A stretch of DNA of 64,000 bases from contig JBMDXB010000128.1 of the NCBI GenBank assembly GCA_048594885.1, positions 45,003-109,002 of the forward strand, given 5' to 3'. This DNA comes from JBMDXB01 sp048594885 (GTDB taxonomy: Bacteria > Acidobacteriota > Vicinamibacteria > Vicinamibacterales > 2-12-FULL-66-21). Each line of letters begins with the position of its first letter. The stretch's first letter is position 1. A model generated the notes under the pieces. It was given only the letters and a program-made list of their open reading frames with translations. It had not been told where the DNA came from and made no database searches. Positions 20,469 through 29,699 of the stretch are shown piece by piece. The translations under genes were made by a program, and so were the position numbers.

Positions 20469-22798
20469 CCGCCAGGTCTCGAGCGATCGAGATCTGGTTT
20501 GGTGTGGCGGGAGCGCTGGCGCTGTTCGCCGCGGCGCCTTTGGAGGCTGGTCAACCGCACCTTCTTCAGGACAGCAACGTCCACATCGTGACGGGGCTCG
20601 TGACCGAAGATCCCACAGGAGTTCCGATCTCCGCCGCACGGGTGTCTGCGATCAGTTCCGGTGGCCTGGCCGCGGTTGAAACCGACGCGCAGGGACGATT
20701 CACGCTGGACAACCTGCCGGCTGGCCGGCACGTGCTGCGAATCGAGGCGGCGGGATACCAGCCCGCGATCTTCGATCTGCCGGCGGGAAGCGCGATGCCC
20801 ATTCGCATCGCGCTTGCGCCTGCCATCGTGCGACACGAGGAGGTGCTGCACGTGACCGCGTCTCGCGAGGCGCGCCACGGCAGCGATCTGCCCTATTCGA
20901 CATCCGTCGTGGATGCCGCCGAATTGGCCAGACGCTTTCCTCGATCGGCGCCTGAAGCGCTCATGGACGCGCCGGGTGTCCTGCTGCAGAAGACGAACCA
21001 CGGGTCCGGATCGCCTTACGTCCGCGGCCTGCTGGGAAATCAGGTGCTGGTGCTGATCGACGGCATTCGCTTGAACAACTCCACGTTCCGGTACGGCCCG
21101 AATCAGTACCTGGCGACGATCGACCCGGGTCAGATCGAGCGGATCGAAGTCGTACGAGGGGCCGGCGCCGTGCTGTACGGCAGCGACGCGATCGGCGGCG
21201 TCATCAACATCATTACGAAACGTCCCGCGCTCGGTGCGCGCAAGGGACTGACGGCCGCGGCAGCAGGTCGGCTCGTCAGCTCCGGCATGGAACAGAGTGG
21301 ACGGGTCGAGATCGAATCGTCCGGCACGCGGATGGCGGTCCGAGGCGGAGCGTCGCTCAGGAGCTTTGGAGACGTCCGCGCAGGCGGCTCGCTCGGTACG
21401 CAAGTGCCCAGCGGCTACGCCGAAGCCTCCGGCGATGTTGCCGCTGCGATCGGTGTTGCCGGCCGATCGCAACTCGAGCTGACCTATCAGCATCTGCACC
21501 AGGATGATGTGCCCCGGTTCGACCAGGTGACGCTGCGCGGCTTCTCCAGGTACAGCTTCGCGCCGCAAAGCCGTCAGCTTGCGGCCGCGGCTTTCAGCCA
21601 CGTTCCGGCCGCCGGTCTGATTCGCCGTTTCGAGTCCACCGTGTCCTTCCACCGATCCTTCGAGCGGCGCGAATTGCGCCGGGCGGACGCGGCCGCGCTC
21701 ACGATCGAGCAGGACAGCGTCAGGACGCTCGGAGCCTCGCTGCAGGCGAGCCTCCTGCCGTGGCGCGGCCTGACGCTACAGACCGGCCTTGACGTGTACC
21801 GGGATTGGATCGGCAGCTCGAGGCGTGACGAGATCGTTGGGACAGGCGCTTCGACTTCACGGCGCGGACTGTATCCCGATGGCGCGAGCGCGGCCTCCGT
21901 GGCCGCGTTTGTCTATGGAACGCGGTCGTGGCAGCGCATGACCGTCGATGGCGGCGTCCGCTACAGCCGTTTCGATATCTCCGCATCCGACGCGACGTTC
22001 GGATCGATCGATGTCGTTGCCGGCGCGTGGACCGGCCAGGCCGGCGCGGCCTATCAGGCGACGGCGAGCGTGCAGATCGTCGGATCGATCTCACAGGCCT
22101 TCCGCGCGCCGAACGTGGACGACGTCAGCTCGCTGGGGCTGTTCGATTCGGGCATCGAAGCGCCGTCGCCGGATCTCGTGCCCGAGCGCGCGTGGAGCGT
22201 GGACGGCGGCGTGCGCCTGCGGGCCGGCGGCGCGGCGGTGTCGATCGTCGCCTTCAGAACCAACCTGCGGGACCTGATCGATCGCGTGCCGTCAACCTTC
22301 GAGGGGTCGGCCGTCTACGAGGGGCAGCCGGTGTTCCGGAAGGCCAACGTGCAGCGAGCGTACGTGTACGGCGCCGAGCTCGAGGGTCAGTGGCTGACCG
22401 GGCCCGCACTGCTGGTCTTCGGCCACGCCAGTTACACGTTCGGTCATCAGCCGCTCGTCGATCAGCCGATGCGCCGGATCCCGCCGCTGCACGGTCTCGC
22501 GGGCGCACGGTGGACGCAGCCGGCAGGTGGCTTGTGGATCGAGGGCCGCGTGCGCGCGGCGGGAGCCCAGACGCGTCTTTCGTCAGGCGACCGATCAGAC
22601 CATCGCATCGATCCGAACGGGACGCCCGGATGGGTCGTCGTGTCCTTCGGTGCGGGATGCCCGATCGGATCCCGGTTGGAAGTCGTCGGCTCCGTCGAGA
22701 ACGTGTTCAACGAGGCGTACCGCGTGCATGGCTCCGGAATCGATAGCGCCGGGCGCCACGTGTGGATCGGGCTGAGACTGACGGCCGGAGGGAAATGA
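20435..22798 (+). CDS. TonB-dependent outer-membrane receptor
   Basis: The 787-residue receptor has a signal peptide, a carboxypeptidase-regulatory-like domain (VTGLVTEDPTGVPISAARV, FTLDNLPAGRHVLRIEAAGY), a complete plug (DAPGVLLQKTNHGSGSPYVR, QVLVLIDGIRLNN, IERIEVVRGAGAVLYGSDAI, GGVINIITKRP) and a beta-barrel ending in an aromatic-poor strand. It resembles CirA/BtuB-type importers of siderophores, cobamides or similar ligands more than the Oar-type receptors further on. Its start overlaps the CHAT gene, so it belongs to the ECF operon. The ligand is unknown. Confidence 0.9.
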   Translation: MGRLLPQRRALAARSRAIEIWFGVAGALALFAAAPLEAGQPHLLQDSNVHIVTGLVTEDPTGVPISAARVSAISSGGLAAVETDAQGRFTLDNLPAGRHVLRIEAAGYQPAIFDLPAGSAMPIRIALAPAIVRHEEVLHVTASREARHGSDLPYSTSVVDAAELARRFPRSAPEALMDAPGVLLQKTNHGSGSPYVRGLLGNQVLVLIDGIRLNNSTFRYGPNQYLATIDPGQIERIEVVRGAGAVLYGSDAIGGVINIITKRPALGARKGLTAAAAGRLVSSGMEQSGRVEIESSGTRMAVRGGASLRSFGDVRAGGSLGTQVPSGYAEASGDVAAAIGVAGRSQLELTYQHLHQDDVPRFDQVTLRGFSRYSFAPQSRQLAAAAFSHVPAAGLIRRFESTVSFHRSFERRELRRADAAALTIEQDSVRTLGASLQASLLPWRGLTLQTGLDVYRDWIGSSRRDEIVGTGASTSRRGLYPDGASAASVAAFVYGTRSWQRMTVDGGVRYSRFDISASDATFGSIDVVAGAWTGQAGAAYQATASVQIVGSISQAFRAPNVDDVSSLGLFDSGIEAPSPDLVPERAWSVDGGVRLRAGGAAVSIVAFRTNLRDLIDRVPSTFEGSAVYEGQPVFRKANVQRAYVYGAELEGQWLTGPALLVFGHASYTFGHQPLVDQPMRRIPPLHGLAGARWTQPAGGLWIEGRVRAAGAQTRLSSGDRSDHRIDPNGTPGWVVVSFGAGCPIGSRLEVVGSVENVFNEAYRVHGSGIDSAGRHVWIGLRLTAGGK

Positions 22799-22820
22799 TC
22801 GTCGCACGACGCACGCGCGA

Positions 22821-24716
22821 TCACTCCAGGAGGCCGAACAGTTCGTCGCGCGTGCGTCCGACGGCGACGATCCATACCGAGTGTCCCGTCAGTTGGAACA
22901 GGGTCTTCACCTTCCCCAGCAGAGCGTTCTCGTCCAGCGGATCCCAGGAAGTGCCGTCGACGTACGCGGCACCCCGTGTCCTCAACCCGATGGCGTAGCC
23001 CTGTCCCGGTGTCGTCCACTGGGCGTCGTTGAAGGGGATGAATGTGCCGCCACCGTATCGCCGTTGGGTCCGATCTGCCGGAATGAATGGCAGGCAGGGT
23101 GATTCAGCGGGGGGATCCGGCCGGGTCTTCGGAAACAGGGTGAGGCGCAGATAGCGATCTGGAGGCTGAACATCCATGATCGCCACGACCTCGAACGCGG
23201 GGTTCAACCACCCGTACAGGTCAAGACGGTGGACGGGACCGAAGTCCGGCGCGCGGGTGGCTTCCACCCAGAGTATCTGCTCGACGCTCGTTTCGGCTTT
23301 CTGGCATTTCGCCGTCGGACCTCGAAGCTCCTGCGACATGTTCACCTTGCCCCAGGCCGGACCCGCGTAGGAGCCGTCGCGCCGCTTGAACAGCTTCGCA
23401 TACATGGTGTCCCAGCCGCTGCGCGTGCCGCCGGCTCCTGTGCCGGGAATCTGGAAGTTGACGCCGCTGTAGTAGTTGGCCACCCAGACGTGGAGCAGGT
23501 CTGACGCGCGCCAGCGCAGATGGAGGGTCGCGCGCGTGCGGCTCGCGCCGAACGACATCCGCGAAAGGGGCGGTGGCACCGCATACGCGCCGGAGACCAG
23601 CCCGCGCGTCTGAAAGCGCGCCTCGATCGTCTCTTGTGCTTCGACGATCTCGCCGGCGCCACCCGGGCCATCGACGTCAGGTTGCACGACGAAGCGCGCG
23701 ACGCCGCCAGCGCCGATTGGGACGGGTTCGTCGAGCGGCGACGCGATCGTCCCGACCTCCTGAAGCAGTGAGTTGTCGGGCGCGCGCCACGTCACCTGCT
23801 GCCCGGCGAGGGAACCCGCCCGCGCGGCAATGAGCGTCCGGCCGGTGGACCTCGAGACCAGCGGCGGCGCCGACGCACTCGCGCGCACGGTGATGGTGGC
23901 CGGGGCGATCTTGGCGGCCGTCCGAGTGATGATGGCGGGCGCATCGATGGTCACGAGGCGCTCCGCCGTGATGAGCGGCAGCCGTGCGAGGACTTCGCGC
24001 CATTCCGCCGCACTCCACTGCGGGTCAGGCGAGACGAGATCAGGGAGTTGTCGATCCGCCGTACCCCAACGCGCGCCGCTGGCGGCCGCGCCGGCGAAGC
24101 CATCCATGAGCAGAAACCAGATCTGCGTGCGCGTGAGCTTCGTCTCCGGCTCGAGCGGCTGCCCCATGAGACTCTTCGCGACGAGGTCATCGGGATTCGC
24201 CTCGTAGGCGCGCGTGTAGGTTTGCGCCAACTGCTCGATTGACACGCCCGGCAGGAGGTCGGCAACCGCGGCGTGAAGGTCCGCGAACGAGTGCGGCAGG
24301 TTCTCGATGTCCTCCGAGGATTCGAGATCCTCCATACCCATGTCGATGAGTGCGCGCACCTCGGACTCCGACAGCACGATGCGGGGCGCATTCTGCCCGG
24401 CGGCGGCCCCGGCAGCACTGTCGGAGACGACGCCGATGCGCATGAGCCCGAGCATCGAGACGACCGCATCCTCCAGCTTCTCTTCGATGTAAAAGGCCTC
24501 GCCAATGGCGAATGGCTCCTTGAGCGAAGGCGTTGGCAAAGGCTGCGGAACCGACGACGGCCCGGGCGCCGCAATCGACAGCTCGTTGGCTGACTTCGGC
24601 AGCAATTTCCTCATCGCCGCGAGCGCAGGTTTCACGTCGGCTAACCTGGAACCCTGCGCAGCCCCGCTCACGGCGGCGAGCACGGTGAAGAGAACGACGA
24701 CGGCCCTCATGCGCAT
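22821..24716 (-). CDS. Exported hypothetical protein (last gene of TGL/VWA operon)
   Basis: The 631-residue product has a signal peptide (VVLFTVLAAVSGAAQG) and two regions: a helical N-terminal half with acidic stretches (LSESEVRALIDMGMEDLESS) and a beta-rich C-terminal half with many aromatics. No domain is recognised. GAGGAG lies just before ATG 24716. It follows the transglutaminase-like gene by 35 bases on the same strand and is convergent with the TonB receptor gene. Confidence 0.8.
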   Translation of the reverse strand: MRMRAVVVLFTVLAAVSGAAQGSRLADVKPALAAMRKLLPKSANELSIAAPGPSSVPQPLPTPSLKEPFAIGEAFYIEEKLEDAVVSMLGLMRIGVVSDSAAGAAAGQNAPRIVLSESEVRALIDMGMEDLESSEDIENLPHSFADLHAAVADLLPGVSIEQLAQTYTRAYEANPDDLVAKSLMGQPLEPETKLTRTQIWFLLMDGFAGAAASGARWGTADRQLPDLVSPDPQWSAAEWREVLARLPLITAERLVTIDAPAIITRTAAKIAPATITVRASASAPPLVSRSTGRTLIAARAGSLAGQQVTWRAPDNSLLQEVGTIASPLDEPVPIGAGGVARFVVQPDVDGPGGAGEIVEAQETIEARFQTRGLVSGAYAVPPPLSRMSFGASRTRATLHLRWRASDLLHVWVANYYSGVNFQIPGTGAGGTRSGWDTMYAKLFKRRDGSYAGPAWGKVNMSQELRGPTAKCQKAETSVEQILWVEATRAPDFGPVHRLDLYGWLNPAFEVVAIMDVQPPDRYLRLTLFPKTRPDPPAESPCLPFIPADRTQRRYGGGTFIPFNDAQWTTPGQGYAIGLRTRGAAYVDGTSWDPLDENALLGKVKTLFQLTGHSVWIVAVGRTRDELFGLLE

Positions 24717-24751
24717 GGGTGTCTCCTCGCGGCACAACTGCCAACGGCGCT

Positions 24752-27109
24752 TCACCGGCACAGCGCCTTTGCGCCACACATCCTCGAGTACGGTAGCTCC
24801 GCTACCGAAGGCGGTGGCAGGGACGGCGACGCGAGGGCATAGTCGACGGCCCACCCCAATGGCCCCGCCGCGAATGCACCGAGACAATCGAGAAACACGG
24901 GTCCGTTTCGATTCCGCCTCTCGTTTCGTGCGACCACGGCTGCGCACACGCCGAGGAACGCTGCGACCCCGAACAGGCCAACAACCATGAGATATTCCGT
25001 GGTCGCCTGACCCCAGCCCAGATAACCGATTCCAACGGTGTCGCCGGTCAGAGGGTTGACGGCCCAGAATGCAGACCCGGCCGGTCCTTCGGCCTGTCGC
25101 GGAGCGATCACCATGTGTCCGGATTCCAACGACTGACTGACGCGCCGGCGGAACTCGGGGGACCAGCGCACGTCGGAGGGAACCGCCTCGCCGGCACCGC
25201 GGAGCAGGATCCATCGATCCCTTGCCGTCGTGGATCCCACCAACATGGCAGCATTGCCGAGCGGGGCTCCGCCCATGATGAGCGCCTCGGCATTGGTGTC
25301 CGTGACCCCTTGCAGCAGCCGCACGTAGAAGGGCAACAGCCGGGAGGTCGGACGCACGCCGACGCTGTTCGCGACGATATCGATCCCCTCGCGGATTGCC
25401 AGCCCTCCAGATCCGTCGTCAACGGGCTGGCGCTGATACGTCAGGATATTGGGTGCATTCACGTAGACGTCGGATGCAACCGAGCTCGAGTCGAACCTGG
25501 CGAGGGCAAGGGCGAGCAGCGGGTCGGCGCTCGGCAGAAGTTTGGCCGCTGGCTCGAGTGCACCTGCCAGATCGCCAGCCGTGATTCGTGCCAGCACCGA
25601 CGATAGCGCCTCACGATTTCGAAGAACCGCTTCAGTCCTGCGCGCGTGGACGTAGGGCCTCGAGAGGCGTGAGACGACGGGGAGGATCTCGACGCGACCC
25701 AGCAGGCTCAGCGCCCGCCGCAAGCGAGCGGCCGGGGTGAAGGGCGCCGCAAGATCGAAGACATCCCTTCTGACAACCCTGCGGGGTTCGCCCGGAACGC
25801 GGATGTCGTACTCGATCCACTCGGCTGCCAGTTGTCCGCCGCCTCCCGGATCGTCGCCGCCACCCAATGCATCGAACCCGCCAGAAAAAGCGGAACCGAC
25901 AGCGTTTCCGGGACGTGAGGACTTCCCGGGCGGGTCAATCAGCTCGCCAGTTTCTGTGAACGCTGACTGTCGAACCGTGCGAGAACCGATGGCAAGGACT
26001 GGTAGCCACTCCTTCTGTTTCAAGGCGGCGTCGCGCAACGCGGCTGCTGGATTTCCGGCTTGGACGAAGGTTGTACTGGCCGGCCAGTCCAACGGCACGT
26101 GCTGCAGAACGATCGGGGCGTCGAAGGCCTCCGCCGGCCTGAATTCGTGTTCGAGCGCCACCTTCCGCGTGAGCCGGCCTCCCGCCAGTTGCCCGACAAC
26201 GACGCGAATGGTGACCTGGTGTGCGAGATCTTCGGGGACGGGAATCTGTCCCGCAGGCTTGTCGATCGCCAATGTCCGATCGGCCTCGAAGGACACGCCG
26301 TCGGAATGTTTCGGGAGTGCTGCATCGAGATCGATCCAGCGGGCTCCTTCCAGATACTGCACCCACCAATGATCCGCGGCCGCGGCGACAACCGCAGGTC
26401 CGTCGTCGGTCGGCCTTATCGCTCCGGCCGTGGCATCAACGAGCATGTCGAGTTGGCCGTCGATTCGCTGGGCCAGCTCCGTCAACGACGTGTTCCGCCG
26501 AGCCGCGTCCTCGTCGATCGTCTTGCGGAGTCCATCCGGATCGAGTTGGAACGCGCGTGCGATTCGAGCGAGATCCAGCTCCTTCTGGGCCGCACTGGAC
26601 ACCCGCGGCTGTGAAGGAACTGCGGGCTGTGCCGGGCCCATCAGTGCGAGAAGATCGCGCGCGCGCGACTCGGAAAGTGCCGCGTGCGCCAGCCGAATCG
26701 TTCGGCCTGATTGCCGCAGCATTTCCGCGAGCAGCAGCGATCGGTCCAGGCTGTTGCCAACGCGGTCCATGAGCACGCCCGCCGGACCACGAAGCGCGCC
26801 TCGATATGCCACCCACGACGTGTTGTCGCGCACCCAGTCGAGGATCGCCGCAGGGGTCTGACCGGCCTGCGGCATCACGGCTTTGACGTCGAATGTCTCC
26901 CGCGGAATCGTTGTGGTGAGTGCCTCCAGTCCCTGAAATACGACCTTTAGATCATCTGGCGTGGAGATGTCCGGTGCGACCGAAGCGTTCACCACCGTGG
27001 CAGGCGGTGTCTGTCGCGAGTCCTGTTCGCGGGTCGCGCACGCACGCCCACCGCACGCCGTGGCAACCGACGTGGGAACGACCACCAGCCACCGCATCAG
27101 ACGATTCAT
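24752..27109 (-). CDS. Transglutaminase-like lipoprotein A (catalytic Cys replaced)
   Basis: The 785-residue product has a lipoprotein signal (lipobox ATAC, Cys19), a transglutaminase-like region at about 90-250 (DWVRDNTSWVAYRGALRG, GNSLDRSLLLAEMLRQSG, DHWWVQYLEGARWIDLD), a Gly-rich loop ALGGGDDPGGG, and two C-terminal hydrophobic helices (LMVVGLFGVAAFLGV and a second near the end). In active members the small residue before LDR is Cys; here it is Ser, while the His and Asp positions remain. It is the clear paralogue of the divergent gene at 31441. Likely an envelope protein with a binding rather than cross-linking role (inference). Confidence 0.8.
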   Translation of the reverse strand: MNRLMRWLVVVPTSVATACGGRACATREQDSRQTPPATVVNASVAPDISTPDDLKVVFQGLEALTTTIPRETFDVKAVMPQAGQTPAAILDWVRDNTSWVAYRGALRGPAGVLMDRVGNSLDRSLLLAEMLRQSGRTIRLAHAALSESRARDLLALMGPAQPAVPSQPRVSSAAQKELDLARIARAFQLDPDGLRKTIDEDAARRNTSLTELAQRIDGQLDMLVDATAGAIRPTDDGPAVVAAAADHWWVQYLEGARWIDLDAALPKHSDGVSFEADRTLAIDKPAGQIPVPEDLAHQVTIRVVVGQLAGGRLTRKVALEHEFRPAEAFDAPIVLQHVPLDWPASTTFVQAGNPAAALRDAALKQKEWLPVLAIGSRTVRQSAFTETGELIDPPGKSSRPGNAVGSAFSGGFDALGGGDDPGGGGQLAAEWIEYDIRVPGEPRRVVRRDVFDLAAPFTPAARLRRALSLLGRVEILPVVSRLSRPYVHARRTEAVLRNREALSSVLARITAGDLAGALEPAAKLLPSADPLLALALARFDSSSVASDVYVNAPNILTYQRQPVDDGSGGLAIREGIDIVANSVGVRPTSRLLPFYVRLLQGVTDTNAEALIMGGAPLGNAAMLVGSTTARDRWILLRGAGEAVPSDVRWSPEFRRRVSQSLESGHMVIAPRQAEGPAGSAFWAVNPLTGDTVGIGYLGWGQATTEYLMVVGLFGVAAFLGVCAAVVARNERRNRNGPVFLDCLGAFAAGPLGWAVDYALASPSLPPPSVAELPYSRMCGAKALCR

Positions 27110-27131
27110 GGTCCGGTCCTCTTTACGGCCT

Positions 27132-29699
27132 TCATCTTTCGACAATGAGCTTGTCGCCCTGAATGCGCGCTCGCAGAGCCAGGTCCTGTCCCACCGCGAG
27201 TGTCGCCGGGAACTTCGCGTCCTGCTCACCGGCCGTTACGACGACCGTGTAGGCGCCCGGCGGCAGTTCGTGGGCTTGGTCCACACCCGCCTCGCCACGC
27301 GCCACTTCCTTGCCGGCCGCGTCGAGAATCCGGTACGGCAGCCGATCGACGGCGGCGAGGAGGATGGCGCGTGCCAGCGATTCGCCGCTGTTGGCCGGGT
27401 AGTAGTGGCCGCCGGTCGATTCGGCCAGGCCGGCGAGCGCCGCCGTGGCCGCCGACGGCTTCAGCGTGAAACCAACGATGTTGACAGTGACATTGAGGCC
27501 GGCATCCTGGAGTGTCTTCGCCGCCGTCGCGAAGTCCCCCTTGCAGCTCTCTTCGCCGTCCGTGATCAGAATGACCGTGCCGCCGCCGGCGGCCTTGAGG
27601 TCGGCCGGCGTCTGCAGAATGGAATGGACGAGCGGCGTCTCCCCGCGCGGCGCGAGCTTGGCCGCCGCCGCAAGGAACGCCGCAGGGTTCAGCGGGCCGA
27701 TGGGCACGACGAGCGAGGTGTCCTTGCAGGTGCCCGGGTTCGTGGACGGCAGCGTGTGTCCGTAGGCGCGCAGGCCGACCGAGAAGTCCTTCGGCAGCTT
27801 CGACACGACGTCCTTCAGGACGGCCTGCGCCGTGGCCCAGCGCGTCTGCTTCCCGAGCAGCGCCTTCATGGAGCCTGACGCGTCGAGGATGATCTCGAGG
27901 TTCTTCGTCGGCGGTTTGTCGCGGCGGAGCGCGCTGGACACGGTGATGCCGCCGGTCCGCCGCTCGGGCAGATTCAGACAGAGCACGCTGGATTTGCCGG
28001 CGGCGTCGCGTCCGCGCACCGTGATTACCTTGTTCTTGAGGGACGCGGCGGCGCCCGCGACGACCGTCAGCGTGGACTGCGCCTCGTCAACCTTCGTGAG
28101 GTCGGCAACGGTCGCGCTCAGGGTCGCAGTCATCGCCGGGTCGGCCGGCGTAATCGACGCGTCGAGCGTGACGCGTCCGCTGTAGCCGAAGTTTCCAAGT
28201 ATCTCGACGGGGTACGTGTACGTTCTGCCGGCCGCCATCGGCTGGTTCTTCAGGACGTTGTCTGCCGCCAGGGTGAAGCTGCCGATCGGATTCGAGCACG
28301 GCAGGTAGTCCGGATCGAACGGGTGGAGAATTTGCTGGGCGATCAGCTGGCGATAGTAGAGCGTGGCGGCCTGGTCGTAATCGAAGCCGTCGTAGATCAG
28401 CAGCCCGCGGCCGAAGTGCGCGTAGGCCAGCGCGAAGCCGCTCTTTTGGAACCGGTTCCTCGACCACGCCGCTCCGCACCATCGCGAATCCCATTCAATG
28501 AGGATGTTCGAGTCGCCGAGGTCGTTGGGCCCCTCACTCCACTTTTTGAAGTCCAGGAACGACGCGTCGCGCTTGTTCGAGCTGATGAGCGTACTGTCCT
28601 CGAGCACGCCGGCGAGGCCGCGCGCGCCGGCAGCGCCCGGGTTCAGCGTCTTCAGCGGGTACGGCAGAAAACCGTAGTCGGGTCCCTGCTTGCAGGCGTC
28701 GGAGTCCTGGATGATCAACTTGTGTCCTGCGGCAACCCACGCCATCAGCGCCTGCTTGAAGTCCTTCGTGATCCGGCTCATGTCGCAGACCTGGCCGAGG
28801 ACGACCGTGTCGATGCGCGGCTCGCTGATGAGCATCGCCGGACTCAGCACCTCCGGCATCTCGAGCCGGAGTGTCAGGCCGGGGATTGCCGGCTGCTCGA
28901 GATTGGCGGCCTTCAAATCGGAATGATCGCGAACGAACGGGCGCTGAACATCCTGCGTGCCGCGTACGAGGAGGACGTTCTTGCTCTGCGGAAACCGCGA
29001 CTTTCCGCGCGTGACGGGCGCCGAGCACGTTGCCGCTCCGCCAGGACGCGGCGACGATCCTCCGGGGTCCGCGGGCGCTGCCGGAAAGCCTCCCTTCACG
29101 AGCGCCGCCAACTCGGGGTTGCGCGCCAGGATGGAGACGTACCCCTCGCGCTGACCTTCGAGGATCCGTATTCGGCGGAGCTGCGCGCGCTGTCGCTTGT
29201 CGGGCCCGGCCTGCGTGGACAGCACGCGCAGCTTGACGAACTTCGCGTCGACGGGCGTAAAGGCGATCGGCTGGAGAGAGTTTTCGTCCTTGAGTGTGGC
29301 CGTCGCCACCTTCGTGAATCCGTCTTTCGGACCCAGAGTTGACGTCCAGATCTCGACATCCCTGGAGGGGCTGCCAAAGGCGTCCGTCTTCGGATTGATT
29401 TCAACCGACGCGATGAGCGCGCTCTGGCGCGAAAAGAACGAGAACACGATGTCTTGCGGGAACGTATCCAGGCCGAGCCAGCCGTACCTGCGTGTCGCCG
29501 CGATTGCGAACGACGGCATCCCGTCCTCGAGCGGCTCGCCGGTGCTCCACTCCACTCGGCCGCCGTTCTCGGTGGCGAGCAGGTCGAACGGCGCGGCCTG
29601 CGAGAGAGGCGTGGAGATCTCGCTGGCGACCGCGGCGATGCCGATCGCCGTCACGAGCAGCGTGGCCGTCACGACCGGAACAATGCCTGGCCTCTTCAT
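27132..29699 (-). CDS. Exported von Willebrand factor A domain protein
   Basis: The 855-residue product has a signal peptide and a discoidin/beta-sandwich-like N-terminal part (DVEIWTSTLGPKDGFTKVA, FVKLRVLSTQAGPDKRQR). A middle region follows, then a VWA domain near 595-790 with the metal-binding MIDAS pattern (ILDASGSM, later RGETPLV and ITDGEES), and a short C-terminal beta domain. VWA domains bind protein partners through a divalent metal. It begins in a four-base ATGA overlap with the upstream lipoprotein gene and ends 22 bases before the transglutaminase-like gene, so it is embedded in the operon. Confidence 0.85.
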   Translation of the reverse strand: MKRPGIVPVVTATLLVTAIGIAAVASEISTPLSQAAPFDLLATENGGRVEWSTGEPLEDGMPSFAIAATRRYGWLGLDTFPQDIVFSFFSRQSALIASVEINPKTDAFGSPSRDVEIWTSTLGPKDGFTKVATATLKDENSLQPIAFTPVDAKFVKLRVLSTQAGPDKRQRAQLRRIRILEGQREGYVSILARNPELAALVKGGFPAAPADPGGSSPRPGGAATCSAPVTRGKSRFPQSKNVLLVRGTQDVQRPFVRDHSDLKAANLEQPAIPGLTLRLEMPEVLSPAMLISEPRIDTVVLGQVCDMSRITKDFKQALMAWVAAGHKLIIQDSDACKQGPDYGFLPYPLKTLNPGAAGARGLAGVLEDSTLISSNKRDASFLDFKKWSEGPNDLGDSNILIEWDSRWCGAAWSRNRFQKSGFALAYAHFGRGLLIYDGFDYDQAATLYYRQLIAQQILHPFDPDYLPCSNPIGSFTLAADNVLKNQPMAAGRTYTYPVEILGNFGYSGRVTLDASITPADPAMTATLSATVADLTKVDEAQSTLTVVAGAAASLKNKVITVRGRDAAGKSSVLCLNLPERRTGGITVSSALRRDKPPTKNLEIILDASGSMKALLGKQTRWATAQAVLKDVVSKLPKDFSVGLRAYGHTLPSTNPGTCKDTSLVVPIGPLNPAAFLAAAAKLAPRGETPLVHSILQTPADLKAAGGGTVILITDGEESCKGDFATAAKTLQDAGLNVTVNIVGFTLKPSAATAALAGLAESTGGHYYPANSGESLARAILLAAVDRLPYRILDAAGKEVARGEAGVDQAHELPPGAYTVVVTAGEQDAKFPATLAVGQDLALRARIQGDKLIVER

